DNA from: JAXGPF01 sp964463985
GTDB lineage: Bacteria; Verrucomicrobiota; Kiritimatiellia; JAAZAB01
Reading direction: 5' to 3'
Length of the DNA: 64,000 bases
NCBI GenBank assembly: GCA_964463985.1
Contig: CAYXEK010000004.1
Span: 23,605 to 87,604, forward strand
Position 1 is the first letter of the stretch. Each line of letters begins with the position of its first letter. Shown here one piece after another: positions 53,442 through 62,416 of this stretch. Made by a program: the position numbers and the translations under genes. The notes beneath the pieces were generated by a model, which did no database searches, was not told the DNA's origin, and saw nothing but the letters and a program-made list of their open reading frames with translations.

Positions 53442-54302
53442 ATGCGGCACGTTTACCATAAATTCGTTGCTGAACAAGCGCGGTTATTGAATGAAGGCGT
53501 ATCGTCACGCGGTCCGCGTCCCGCTCCGGCGGCAGGACGCAAACCGCCGGCGGCGACGGCGCCGCGGGCGTTGATTTTCGCCCCGCATCCGGATGACGAA
53601 TGCATCATCGGCGCCCTGCCGTTGCGGCTGTTGCGGGAACTGAGGATGAGCGTGACCGACATCGCCGTCACCCTGGGCAGCCGGAAGGACCGCCGCCAGG
53701 AACGCTGGCAGGAATTGCGCCAGGCCTGTGATTTCCTGGGATTTGAAACGATCCTGGCCGCGCCGGGCGGCCTGGAGAAAATCAACCTGGACCAACGCCG
53801 GCAGCAACCGGACGCCTGGCGGCAAGCCGTGAAGATCATTGCCGGCCTGCTGTGCCGGCAGCAGCCGCGGGTGATTTTCTTCCCGCACGACGGCGATGCC
53901 AACAGCACCCATATCGGCGTCAACTCCCTGTTAAACGACGCCTTGGCCGAGTCCGGCAAGGATTTCTGCTGCTGGGTATGCGAAACCGAATATTGGGCGC
54001 CGCTGGCCAAGCCGAATTTAATGATCGAATCCAGCGTGGCGGATGCGGCCGACCTGGTGGCCGCCCTGTCGTTGCACGCCGGCGAGGTCCAGCGCAATCC
54101 CTACCACCTGCGCCTGCCGGCGTGGATGGTTGACAATGTGCGCCGCGGCGGAGAACTGGTGGGCAGCCAGGGCGGCGAACCGCCGCCATTCACCTTCGCC
54201 ACGCTGTACCGCCTGCGCAAATGGGTGCATGGCCGCTACGAAGACAGCGCCGGCGGCAGGATGGTGTCCGCCAACGATTCCCTGGAAGAATTTTTCGGGT
54301 AA
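53442..54302 (+). CDS. PIG-L / LmbE-family deacetylase
   Basis: The 286-residue protein has the zinc motif APHPDDECI near residue 47 and the second metal and catalytic region FFPHDGDANSTHIGVN near 145. The family removes N-acetyl groups from GlcNAc-type sugars or related conjugates. AGGAGG lies eight bases before ATG 53442; an upstream in-frame start lacks such a site. It faces the long - strand catabolic operon and ends 30 bases from the convergent FGGY kinase. Its amide-cleaving role fits the theme of that operon. Confidence 0.8.
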   Translation: MRHVYHKFVAEQARLLNEGVSSRGPRPAPAAGRKPPAATAPRALIFAPHPDDECIIGALPLRLLRELRMSVTDIAVTLGSRKDRRQERWQELRQACDFLGFETILAAPGGLEKINLDQRRQQPDAWRQAVKIIAGLLCRQQPRVIFFPHDGDANSTHIGVNSLLNDALAESGKDFCCWVCETEYWAPLAKPNLMIESSVADAADLVAALSLHAGEVQRNPYHLRLPAWMVDNVRRGGELVGSQGGEPPPFTFATLYRLRKWVHGRYEDSAGGRMVSANDSLEEFFG

Positions 54303-54332
54303 AACCGCGCTCGGGCCCAAGCCGGGAACCGG

Positions 54333-55790
54333 CTATCCGGATACCGCGTTGGCCGCCAGGTAACGCCGATAGGCGGCAGTATATTCCGCTGCGGGGGCGG
54401 CCGCGGGATGGAAAACTCGTCCGGCACGGTAGAGACTGGCGCTGATTTCCGCCAAGTCCGTTCCCGGCCCGCCCGCGCCGGCCATAGCCAGCATGGCCGC
54501 CCCCAGCGCCGCGGCTTCGGTCGAGGCCGGTCTTTCAATGTCCCGCTCCGATATATCCGCCTGCATTTGCATCCAGAAATCATTGCCGGCGCCGCCGCCG
54601 ATCACCCGCACAATTTCCGCCGGCAGCCCATGCCGGCTGAACAATTCCAGGTTCTCGCGCAGGCAAAAAGCCAGCGCTTCCAGCAAGGCCCGGTAAACAT
54701 CGCCCCGGGTATGCCGCAGTGTAAGATGCAACACCGCCCCGCGCATGGCGCCATCCGGCGCCGGTGAAATCCGCCCGTCAAAGTGCGGACAGACGGTCAA
54801 CCCCCGGCTGCCGGGCGGCACAGCCTGAGCGGCGGCATTTAATTCGTTGAAAGTTAAATGTCCGCCTAATTCGCGCCGGAACCAATCCAGCAGCACCCCG
54901 GCGGTTTTGGCGAACGCCAGCCGGTAACGCAAATCCGGCAAGGGGAACTTGCCGTCAAAAATTCCCGGCGGCAGCAGGCCGGACGGACCGCGCGCCAGGG
55001 TCAGCAATGCCAGACAGGTGCCGAAGGTCACGGTGACAATGCCGGGGCGGCAATTGCCGGCGCCCAGCGCCCCGGCATACTGGTCATTGGTGCCGACCAC
55101 CAGCAAGGTTTCCGGCGACAGTCCCCAATCCGCGGCGCGGTCCGGCAGGATCAGGCCCACTGGCGTGCCGGGCGGCGCGACTTCCGACATCTGTCCGCGG
55201 GCGATGCCGCAGGCTGCCAGAGCCGCCGCGCTGAAATCGGCGTTTTTTTCCAGATACAAACCTGTGGAACCGGCGGTATTATCGTCCACCATCGCCCGGC
55301 CCGCGAGGTGATAGGCAAAATAATCCGGCAGCAAGAGATAACGCCGCGCTCGGCGCAGGCGTTCGGGGAAATGCTCCTTCAGCCACATGATCTTGGCCAC
55401 GGTGGCAATTGGCGCGACGCCTTCAATGCCGACCCGCCGGGCGGCGAAAAGCGCGGTCAATTGCTCCGCCTGCGCCGTGGCGCGGCTGTCGTACCACATG
55501 ATAGCCGGGTACAGCGGCCGGTCCGCTTCGTCCAAAGCCGCGAACGTCTGCCCCTGGGAGGAAACCGCCATGGCCCTTACCGCCCCCCCGGACCCGCGCA
55601 ATGCCGAGCGCACCGCTGCCTGCGCCGCCGCGTGGATGGCTTCTATCGGCGCCTCCGCCCAACCGGCGGCGGGAGCGGCGGGCGCATAGACGGCGCGGCC
55701 GAATCCCCGCGCGCGGCCGGCGCGGTCAAAGGCCGCCGCCTTGGCGCTGGTGCCGCCCAAATCCAGTCCCAGGTATAATTCGGATTTCAA
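54333..55790 (-). CDS. FGGY-family carbohydrate kinase (xylulokinase-like)
   Basis: The 485-residue kinase opens YLGLDLGGTSAKAAAFD (phosphate 1) and has MAVSSQGQTF, WYDSRA, VVGTNDQYAGALGAG near 235, and a late IRVIGGGAGNDFW-type adenosine motif (VRVIGGGAGND). FGGY kinases phosphorylate ketoses or polyols such as xylulose, ribulose or fuculose. The only available start is TTG 55790, which falls inside a short repeat and has a poor ribosome site. The AraA-like isomerase gene ends 17 bases upstream, so the pair probably isomerises and phosphorylates one sugar. Confidence 0.8.
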   Translation of the reverse strand: MKSELYLGLDLGGTSAKAAAFDRAGRARGFGRAVYAPAAPAAGWAEAPIEAIHAAAQAAVRSALRGSGGAVRAMAVSSQGQTFAALDEADRPLYPAIMWYDSRATAQAEQLTALFAARRVGIEGVAPIATVAKIMWLKEHFPERLRRARRYLLLPDYFAYHLAGRAMVDDNTAGSTGLYLEKNADFSAAALAACGIARGQMSEVAPPGTPVGLILPDRAADWGLSPETLLVVGTNDQYAGALGAGNCRPGIVTVTFGTCLALLTLARGPSGLLPPGIFDGKFPLPDLRYRLAFAKTAGVLLDWFRRELGGHLTFNELNAAAQAVPPGSRGLTVCPHFDGRISPAPDGAMRGAVLHLTLRHTRGDVYRALLEALAFCLRENLELFSRHGLPAEIVRVIGGGAGNDFWMQMQADISERDIERPASTEAAALGAAMLAMAGAGGPGTDLAEISASLYRAGRVFHPAAAPAAEYTAAYRRYLAANAVSG

Positions 55791-55816
55791 ATCTCAGATC
55801 TCAAATTTCAGATATC
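55783..55816. repeat. Microrepeat of TTTCAAATCTCAGAT words at an operon junction
   Basis: The 34 bases GATTTCAA-ATCTCAGATC-TCAAATTTCAGATATC are made of near-repeats of a CAAATCTCAGAT word. They span the stop of the AraA-like gene and the TTG start of the FGGY kinase, so they contribute coding bases to both ends and may set the translation of the kinase. Confidence 0.5.
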
Positions 55817-57187
55817 CGCAACGTCCCAGCCCATTTCCGCGCCGAAACCGTTTAACACATCCACTTGCGCCCCATATACCAGGGCGGCATGATGCGTGCC
55901 GCCGGCGCGGCTGTATGCGGCTAAAAATTCCGGCAAAGGCGGCTGGGGATGATACCATCCATGCACCGTACCGGCCAGGGCATCGCGCCCGCGGGGCGCC
56001 ATCATCCGGCCCGGGGCCAGAATCAATCGGAATCTGCCGGAACCGAGCGGAGCCAGATTGACGAAAACGGCGGAGCCGCTCCTGAAACAGCCTACCGGCC
56101 GAACCGGGTTGGCCGCGCGGCCGAAGGTGAAATCATACTCCTCCAGGCGCGGCCGGCGGGCGGCCAGCCGGATGTTCCATTCGCCCATGTGGCTCAGAAA
56201 AACCCGGTTGCCTTTCCAGTCCGGGCAAAACATTTCCGTAAACGTGGTGTCAGGGTAGACGCGCAGCAAGGCTCCCACCAGCGCCGCGGTCAGGACGTCC
56301 CCCTCCCCGGCGTAACCGGTCCCCCGCCCCATGGCCAGGCCGGCTTCCAGAAACGGCATGACCGCCAAGCTCCGGCCGGGGCCCACCGCCAGAAAATTAA
56401 CGCTGAACGCTGAAAGGTTTTCCTGTTCCAGCCAGCGCCGCACGGCCAGGCCGGCATGCACGGAACGCCGGTGCGCCGCGGCCGCCGCAGGTTCGATTTG
56501 GAAGAGCTTGCCATGCGCTGCAATCTCCCGGTTGACAGCCGCGGCGGAAACGCCGCGCGCCAACCTTTGCAAAACTCCCGGGCGGGCGTTGACCACCGTG
56601 ATGCCCGGCTGCCTGCGCAATTCCTTTTCCGGCACGCAAAAATCGCCCATGCCCCTGAACGGCGTCCCGATCCGCCCGACGCGCGCCCGGCGCAGGCTGC
56701 CGGCGATGGCGGCCGCGCGCAACCGCGCGGCCACGCGGTCCAGCACGTCGGATTTCCGCCAGTGTCCGGCTTCAATGGCGAACCGCTTGCCGCGGCGCAA
56801 CAGCAAATTGCACATATCCTGCACACCGTGAATGCCGTGGTTGCGCATGATCGCCGCAGGCTTTTGCAACGGCCCGAAATCCCAGTCAGGGGTGGTATCC
56901 AAAACGATGATCGGCAGACTGGTGGCCGCCAAGGTCGCCGCCGATTCCAAAGACGGCGAATAGGCCAGGTGCAAAGTCACCAGCGCGTCCGCCCCTGCGG
57001 CTTCAAAAGCCTTCACCGCGCGGCGGAATTCCGGCGCCAACCGGCAGACCGGCGCGGTGACGACATCCAATCCCTTATGCCTCAGCGCTTCCGCCACGTT
57101 ATGATAATATTGCTCCAGCGCCGGACGGAGAGCGGGCGCCGCCCGGTCATATAATTCCAGGTAAAACGGCAACAGTCCGATTTTCAT
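55808..57187 (-). CDS. L-arabinose/L-fucose isomerase-like protein
   Basis: The 459-residue protein resembles AraA/FucI-type aldose-ketose isomerases. The N-terminal Rossmann-like part has DALVTLHLAYSPS and NHGIHGVQDM. The metal site of the C-terminal part is GYAGEGDVLTAALVG (Glu), TEMFCPDW (Glu), FLSHMGEWN (His) and GTHHAALVYG (His). All four ligand positions appear kept. GGGGAG lies eight or nine bases before ATG 57187; an ATG three codons earlier overlaps the ribosome site. With the FGGY kinase it forms a standard isomerise-then-phosphorylate pair. Confidence 0.78.
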   Translation of the reverse strand: MKIGLLPFYLELYDRAAPALRPALEQYYHNVAEALRHKGLDVVTAPVCRLAPEFRRAVKAFEAAGADALVTLHLAYSPSLESAATLAATSLPIIVLDTTPDWDFGPLQKPAAIMRNHGIHGVQDMCNLLLRRGKRFAIEAGHWRKSDVLDRVAARLRAAAIAGSLRRARVGRIGTPFRGMGDFCVPEKELRRQPGITVVNARPGVLQRLARGVSAAAVNREIAAHGKLFQIEPAAAAAHRRSVHAGLAVRRWLEQENLSAFSVNFLAVGPGRSLAVMPFLEAGLAMGRGTGYAGEGDVLTAALVGALLRVYPDTTFTEMFCPDWKGNRVFLSHMGEWNIRLAARRPRLEEYDFTFGRAANPVRPVGCFRSGSAVFVNLAPLGSGRFRLILAPGRMMAPRGRDALAGTVHGWYHPQPPLPEFLAAYSRAGGTHHAALVYGAQVDVLNGFGAEMGWDVADI

Positions 57188-57240
57188 GCGTTGCATCTCC
57201 CCATCTGCGTTAATTTGCGCAATCTGCGGACGTCATTCGG

Positions 57241-58494
57241 TCAGGCCGGCGCATCCCCCCAGTCCGGCACATCCAGCGCGGCGCCGTCCTGCAAAGCCGA
57301 CTTATGCGCCATGACGCCCATGGCCATGTAACGCGCGGCTTCCCAGATATTGATAGCCGGCTGGCGTCCATGCGCCACCGCATCCACGAATTCATGCACC
57401 AGATAAGGATGAGATCCGCCGTGGCCCTGGGGCACAAAATCCATGTTTTGCAGGTCGTTGGCATTGAGTTGCTGATGCATGGCGCATTTGAAGGCCGCCT
57501 GCACTTCCAACGGCAGCGGGTCGCGCATTTCTTCCGCCTTCAAAACCACGCTGACGGCTTTTGGCAGATGCTCCAGGTCAATCCGATCCATCGCCGGCCT
57601 TTGAATCTCATACCAGCGGTTTTCGGAGAAAGTTCCCAGCGTCCCCTTGATCCGGAAGGTTTCCGGTTCCTGCCCCAGCAAACCGGGAGACTCCCGCATT
57701 TCGGCGATGCGCACCGCGGCGCCATTGCTCATTTTGAACAATGCCACTTCGTTGCTGAAGGCATCCTTGGCGAAAAACGGATCCTGGTTGCGGTTCCGAT
57801 AACCGTAAGCGGTAACCTTGACCGCATGCGCCTGCATCACGCACACCGGGCCGGAAGTGGAATGCGTCGGATAATGCATCGGCCCGCCTTTGATGCCGCG
57901 TTCCCGATATTGCCGGCTGAGCGTTTCCCATTCCCGGCCCGCGGCGCTGGCGCCGCGGCTGGCATACACCTTTCTCAAATTGCAGCCCGCGTCAACATCG
58001 TGGCAATATTCGCCTTCGGCGTAAACGAAATCGCCGAAGGCGCCGGCCGCGGCCTTCCGGCGGCAGAACATGGCTTGCGGATGGTAGAAGGTCGTCTCGC
58101 CCAGCATGTAGCGCATGCCGGTGCGGCGGCAGGTCTCTATCAACTTGTCGCACCATCCCAGAATCTCGTCGTCATCCGGAATGGTGATGATCGGCACGGC
58201 GCTGTAAACATGCTTGCCGCTTTCCATGGCCTGCACGCACTGGGGCGCATGCAGCCAGGGCTGGGTGATGATCACCAGGGCGTCCAGGTCGCTTTTGCAG
58301 ATTGCATCCAGCGATGTAAAAGCATCGCGCGGATTGAACTTATCCCGGAAAAATGGATCTGCGGCGAATTTTCTGATCCGTTCCGGCTCGCGATCGCACA
58401 GCGCGATGCGGTCCACCAGCGGATGGCTCTTGAACAAAGGGGCGAACGCCTTGCCGAAATCCCCCAACCCAACCAATCCCAGACTGATCCCCAT
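57241..58494 (-). CDS. Gfo/Idh/MocA-family oxidoreductase
   Basis: The 417-residue NAD(P)-dependent enzyme begins with a Rossmann motif, ISLGLVGLGDFGKAFAPLF. The family lysine lies in ESGKHVYSAVPI near 96 (here followed by SAVP rather than EKP). The C-terminal half is the substrate-binding beta-sheet domain with RGIKGGPMHYPTHST. AAGGAG lies seven bases before ATG 58494; an ATG two codons upstream is too close to it. It oxidises or reduces a sugar or inositol derivative. The operon contains a second member at 62417-63879. Confidence 0.8.
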   Translation of the reverse strand: MGISLGLVGLGDFGKAFAPLFKSHPLVDRIALCDREPERIRKFAADPFFRDKFNPRDAFTSLDAICKSDLDALVIITQPWLHAPQCVQAMESGKHVYSAVPIITIPDDDEILGWCDKLIETCRRTGMRYMLGETTFYHPQAMFCRRKAAAGAFGDFVYAEGEYCHDVDAGCNLRKVYASRGASAAGREWETLSRQYRERGIKGGPMHYPTHSTSGPVCVMQAHAVKVTAYGYRNRNQDPFFAKDAFSNEVALFKMSNGAAVRIAEMRESPGLLGQEPETFRIKGTLGTFSENRWYEIQRPAMDRIDLEHLPKAVSVVLKAEEMRDPLPLEVQAAFKCAMHQQLNANDLQNMDFVPQGHGGSHPYLVHEFVDAVAHGRQPAINIWEAARYMAMGVMAHKSALQDGAALDVPDWGDAPA

Positions 58495-58574
58495 GTGCAT
58501 TCTCCTTCCTGGCGGCCTTGCGGCCGCGTCCCGGCTTTCTCCTCCGGCCGTATCGGAGCATCAATGCCGGCGCG

Positions 58575-59933
58575 TCAAACTGGCGGCGCCGTCAGGTAAT
58601 CGTGCGTTTCGGACGTAAATTGCGACTGCAGTAATTCCGCGTACTTCTGCCGGGAAATCAAGGGCGGGGTATCCTCGATGATGCGCGCAGCGACGCGGGC
58701 ATCTCCGCCGAGCAGGTCAATCGCGCACATGGCCAGCAACTTGGCCGGCGTCACGTAAGCCAATTCCTGGTCCACAATGCGGAAATCCGCGGCATGGGCC
58801 CGGCCGGCCGCGCCGCCCAGCCCCGGATGGATGGCCGGCATGATTTGCGTCACATCGCCCATGTCGGTGGAAGACGAACGGTGGGGCAAGAGAGTAATAT
58901 TGTCAGCGCCGACAAAGCCGCTTGCATTGCGCTTGAATATTTCCGCCATCGGCTGGCAATCGTGCAGCGGCAGGTAGCCCGGCAGCGACTCTATGACCAC
59001 TTTTGCGCCCACGGCCAGGGCGCCGGCATGGTAGGAACGCCGGGTCTTGGCCGCCGCGTCCATTACCGCCTCGAGAATTTTGGCGCGCACCATGGTTTCA
59101 ATATCCACCCGGCCCGGCACGGTGCTGACCGATTCGCCGGCCTTCCGGATGACAGGATGAACGCGGACATGATCTTCATCCTTGAATGTTTCCCGTTGCG
59201 CGTGAATGGCCTGCAACGCCAGGGCGGCGGCATTCAGCGCGTTGATTCCGCGATGCGGCGCTTCCCCGGCATGCGATGCCCGGCCGATAAAACTGACAAA
59301 CTGCGAAACGAACCCGTTCATCGTGGATCGGAGCGTCGCCTTGCGCCCCTCCCCCGTGTGGATCATCATGGCCATGTCCACGTCGTCAAAATAGCCCAAC
59401 CGGATCAGTTCCTGCTTGCCGCCCAGAAAACGTATTTTCCCCTCGCGTACCAGTTGCCGGCGGAAATCCAGTTCCAGGTATTCTTCAGCCGGCACGGCCA
59501 TGAAGACAATCCGCCCCGCCAGTTGCGACAGTATCCGCGGTTGATTCAGAGCCAAAGCCGCGCCCAGCAGTCCCGCCATCTGCGCATGATGGCCGCAGGC
59601 ATGCACCGCGCCGGTCGCCGGGTCGGCCGCCGGGTGCTCGGAAAGGATAATCGCATCCAATTCGCCCAGGAGGGCGATCGTCGGACCGGGCCGGCCGCCC
59701 TGCAATTCCGCCCGCACGCCGGTCAAGGCCAGGCCGGTCCGGCTGGGCAGGCCGATCTGCCTGAAGAAATCCGCCGCCAACTGCGCCGTTTTATATTCCT
59801 TGAATCCGGTTTCCGGATGCGCCCAGATTTTCTCGCCCAGCGCGATGATTTCCGCGCGCTGCCCGTCAACCGCCGCGCAGGCCAGTTCTTTCAGCGCGCC
59901 GGCAGAACCGCCATCATGCCTTGCAGAATCCAT
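58575..59933 (-). CDS. M20-family amidohydrolase (AbgB-like)
   Basis: The 452-residue metallopeptidase-fold protein has IWAHPETGFKEYKTA near the N-terminus, the metal motif GAVHACGHHAQMAGLLGAA near 110, AVPAEEYLEL, and a dimerisation insert with SFIGRASHAGEAPHRGINALNAA. It matches the M20 branch of AbgB-like p-aminobenzoyl-glutamate or aminoacyl hydrolases. It would cut an amide bond of an N-acyl compound. GGAGG lies six bases before ATG 59933. It lies between a Gfo/Idh gene and an amidohydrolase in the same operon. Confidence 0.8.
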   Translation of the reverse strand: MDSARHDGGSAGALKELACAAVDGQRAEIIALGEKIWAHPETGFKEYKTAQLAADFFRQIGLPSRTGLALTGVRAELQGGRPGPTIALLGELDAIILSEHPAADPATGAVHACGHHAQMAGLLGAALALNQPRILSQLAGRIVFMAVPAEEYLELDFRRQLVREGKIRFLGGKQELIRLGYFDDVDMAMMIHTGEGRKATLRSTMNGFVSQFVSFIGRASHAGEAPHRGINALNAAALALQAIHAQRETFKDEDHVRVHPVIRKAGESVSTVPGRVDIETMVRAKILEAVMDAAAKTRRSYHAGALAVGAKVVIESLPGYLPLHDCQPMAEIFKRNASGFVGADNITLLPHRSSSTDMGDVTQIMPAIHPGLGGAAGRAHAADFRIVDQELAYVTPAKLLAMCAIDLLGGDARVAARIIEDTPPLISRQKYAELLQSQFTSETHDYLTAPPV

Positions 59934-59975
59934 GCATTGCCTCCAAATGCGATACCGCCCGGAAACGCCTTGTTT

Positions 59976-60825
59976 TTAACGCCGCGCCAACAAAAATCCG
60001 GCGCGCGCCAGCATGCGTTTCGCGTTATTGCACAAAACATCCTTAACATCAGCCGCAGACAAACCGACCGCGCGGGCGGCCCGTCCGAACGCCGCCAGTT
60101 CCTCGTACATGAAAAACGTGATCTTTTCCGCTTCAGCGCCCGTAACCTCGCGCATGTGCGGGTCGGAAGAAACAGCGCCATATAATCCTTTGGGCACAAT
60201 GTTTATGTAAAATCCCTTTTCGCAAATGCGTCGGGCGCGCATCCGCAGGATGGGCAGATCGCTGCCGAACAGCACGCGTTTCGGGCCNNNNNNNNNNNNN
60301 NNNNNNNNNNNNNNNNNNNNNNNNNNNNNNNNNNNNNNNNNNNNNNNNNNNNNNNNNNNNNNNNNNNNNNNNNNNNNNNNNNNNNNNAGGCGCCATCGTC
60401 AGATAACTTTTGACGCCCAGGAATCCCCCGCGTTTTATCCGGCGTTCCAGGTCGGCGGCCGGCCAGCTCGGATCGGAAAAGATCAAGGCCGGCAATTTTT
60501 CAGCCCGGGCGGATTTCGCCACATAATCATTGGCGGCATCCAAATGTTCCTTGGTGAGCGAAGCGAAAATCATGGGGGTGGCGGATTTGCCGGGAAACAT
60601 CAATTGGTAGGTTTCAATCAGATGTTCCACCGGGTTTTCCGCCGCCACCATGGAGGGCCAGGCGACTGTGCGGCCGGCTTCTCCGGCGGCGCGCCGTTTG
60701 TTGAAGCGTTTCAGCCAGACATGGGTATGAATGTCAATGAATTCGTCCGGCAGCCATCCGGCAATATGTTTATCGTAAAACCGGCGATCCGAATCCGTTA
60801 CAGGAAACAATGGTTTGGATTTCAT
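59976..60825 (-). CDS. Amidohydrolase-2 family protein, split by a sequence gap
   Basis: The 5' part (60825 to 60388) encodes MKSKPLFPVTDSDRRF and DEFIDIHTHVWLKRF, the first metal motif of the amidohydrolase-2 family. After 100 N the 3' part (60287 to 59976) gives GPKRVLFGSDLPILRM, the late FGSD motif, and ends MLARAGFLLARR. The two parts are in different frames across the N-run, which only shows that the gap length is arbitrary. About 250 residues are visible. It is a second amidohydrolase of this type in the window (other at 11423). The substrate is unknown. Confidence 0.7.
60288..60387. other. Assembly gap (100 N)
   Basis: Exactly 100 N, the usual placeholder of scaffolding software. It interrupts the amidohydrolase gene. 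The true length is unknown. Confidence 0.98.
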
Positions 60826-60862
60826 GAATTCAATCCCTGGATTTTTAAAAGCAACAGATGCG

Positions 60863-60937
60863 GACGGCTCACCCGAGGTTCGCCCTCCATGATTCGCACA
60901 ATCATGCAATTGGAGGGCGAACGTCCCGTGAGCCGTC
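60863..60937. repeat. Palindromic hairpin between the amidohydrolase and D-aminoacylase genes
   Basis: GACGGCTCAC (60863-60872) pairs with 60928-60937 and GTTCGCCCTCCA (60878-60889) with 60911-60922. The two stems are separated by a symmetric 5-base internal loop, giving 22 paired bases. No T-run follows on the minus strand (the transcribed one). It is either a dispersed REP-like unit or a structure that separates expression of the two genes. Confidence 0.65.
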
Positions 60938-60990
60938 TGTTACCCACTTTTCAACCATGCCGAATTTTTTCTGTAATTTCTCACAAAAAG

Positions 60991-62316
60991 TCACTTTGCC
61001 CGCGGCATAAACACCCCCGGCAACGCGCCGGTATATGCTCCGCGGTCTACCACAATTTGCCCATTAACCAACACGCAATCAATTCCGGCCGGATATTGTT
61101 TTGGATCATCAAAAGTGGCGCGGTCAATCACGTTTACCGGATCAAAAACCGTAATATCCGCCCAGGCGCCTTCCGCCAGCATGCCGCGATCTTTAAAGCC
61201 GAGCCGGCGCGCCGGCAGGCCGGTCATACGGCGGACTGCTTCTTCCATCGGAAATACTATCTGTTCCCGGGCGTAATGCCCCAGCACGCGCGGGAAAGTG
61301 CCGAACATGCGGGGATGGGGGCGCGCCTCGCCCTGGCGCGGCGCCCAGGCGTCAGAAACCGTCGCGGTGTTTTTATGGCGCATGATGGTCTTGACATCCT
61401 CCTCGCACATGCCGTGGAACACGCAGTAAACCTGGGCCAGACCCGGGAACCGCGCCGCAATTTCCATCGCCGTCTCAGCGATTTCATCGGGCGTGTTCGC
61501 GCGTCCGGCCGCCATGGCGATGGCCGCAAGCGAGCGGCCGGCCAGATCGGCGGCGGGCGCATCGGAAACCACAATCCGTTCGCCGTCGCTGTCATACACT
61601 GAGGCGAGATGTTCGGCGATGTCATGTTTCAGCCTAGCCCGCAGCGCCTGATCCGCCAGGCGCGCGCGCATTTCTTCCGGCCCGCCCTCCTGCGCCCAGG
61701 CCGGGAACAGAAGATATATCCGGCCGCAGGACGCCGTGTAGGGGTATTGATCCTGGGTCACATCCAGCCCCCGCGCCAGGTATTCATCCAGCAACTTGAC
61801 GACATCAGCGCCGCGCCCCCAGATTTTGCATCCGCGCACCTTCAGGTGTGAAATATGCGCCGGCAGGCCGCTGGCGCGTCCGATTTCGACCGTTTCCCGG
61901 ATCGAATCGAGCACCCCTTCGCCTTCATCGCGCATGTGGCTGGTGTAATATCCGCCGTATTTCGAGGCCGCCTTGGCCAATGCGATTACCTCCGATGTTT
62001 CGGAATAATTGCCGGGCACATAAGTCAGGCCGGTGGAAAACCCCGCCGCGCCGGCGCGCATGGCTTCTTCCACCAGCGCGCACATTTTCTTCAATTCCGA
62101 AGGCGAAGGTTTGCGGTTGACATTGCCCATGGCCGCGGTCCGGACGGTGTTGTGGCCGACCAGCATCAGGAGATTCAGCCCGCAAGCGCCGGCGCAATCC
62201 CCGGCGATTTTTTCAATATTGTCCGGCGAAAAACCGCAATTTCCGCCCACGACCGTGGTGACGCCCGACTGCAGATAATTCTCGTTCACGCCCGGAACGC
62301 AATGCGTGTGCAGGTC
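60991..62316 (-). CDS. N-acyl-D-amino-acid deacylase (D-aminoacylase), N-terminus missing in gap
   Basis: The 442 visible residues run from DLHTHCVPG, the metal motif after the missing N-terminal strand domain, through GVTTVVGGNCGFSP, AAGFSTGLTYVPG, YYTSHMRDEGEG and HISHLKVRG, to the C-terminal DITVFDPVNVID and VNGQIVVDRGAYTG. This order is typical of the D-aminoacylase branch of amidohydrolases (about 480-530 residues). Roughly 60 N-terminal residues fall in the gap. It hydrolyses N-acyl-D-amino acids or related amides. The frame appears continuous through the N-run with the upstream Gfo/Idh gene, but that is an artefact of the 100-base placeholder. Confidence 0.82.
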   Translation of the reverse strand, partial: DLHTHCVPGVNENYLQSGVTTVVGGNCGFSPDNIEKIAGDCAGACGLNLLMLVGHNTVRTAAMGNVNRKPSPSELKKMCALVEEAMRAGAAGFSTGLTYVPGNYSETSEVIALAKAASKYGGYYTSHMRDEGEGVLDSIRETVEIGRASGLPAHISHLKVRGCKIWGRGADVVKLLDEYLARGLDVTQDQYPYTASCGRIYLLFPAWAQEGGPEEMRARLADQALRARLKHDIAEHLASVYDSDGERIVVSDAPAADLAGRSLAAIAMAAGRANTPDEIAETAMEIAARFPGLAQVYCVFHGMCEEDVKTIMRHKNTATVSDAWAPRQGEARPHPRMFGTFPRVLGHYAREQIVFPMEEAVRRMTGLPARRLGFKDRGMLAEGAWADITVFDPVNVIDRATFDDPKQYPAGIDCVLVNGQIVVDRGAYTGALPGVFMPRAK

Positions 62317-62416
62317 NNNNNNNNNNNNNNNNNNNNNNNNNNNNNNNNNNNNNNNNNNNNNNNNNNNNNNNNNNNNNNNNNNNNNNNNNNNNNNNNNNNN
62401 NNNNNNNNNNNNNNNN
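62317..62416. other. Assembly gap (100 N)
   Basis: Exactly 100 N. It hides the 3' end of the Gfo/Idh gene and the 5' end of the D-aminoacylase gene. The missing N-terminal domain of the latter alone needs more than 100 bases, so the real gap is longer. Confidence 0.98.
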
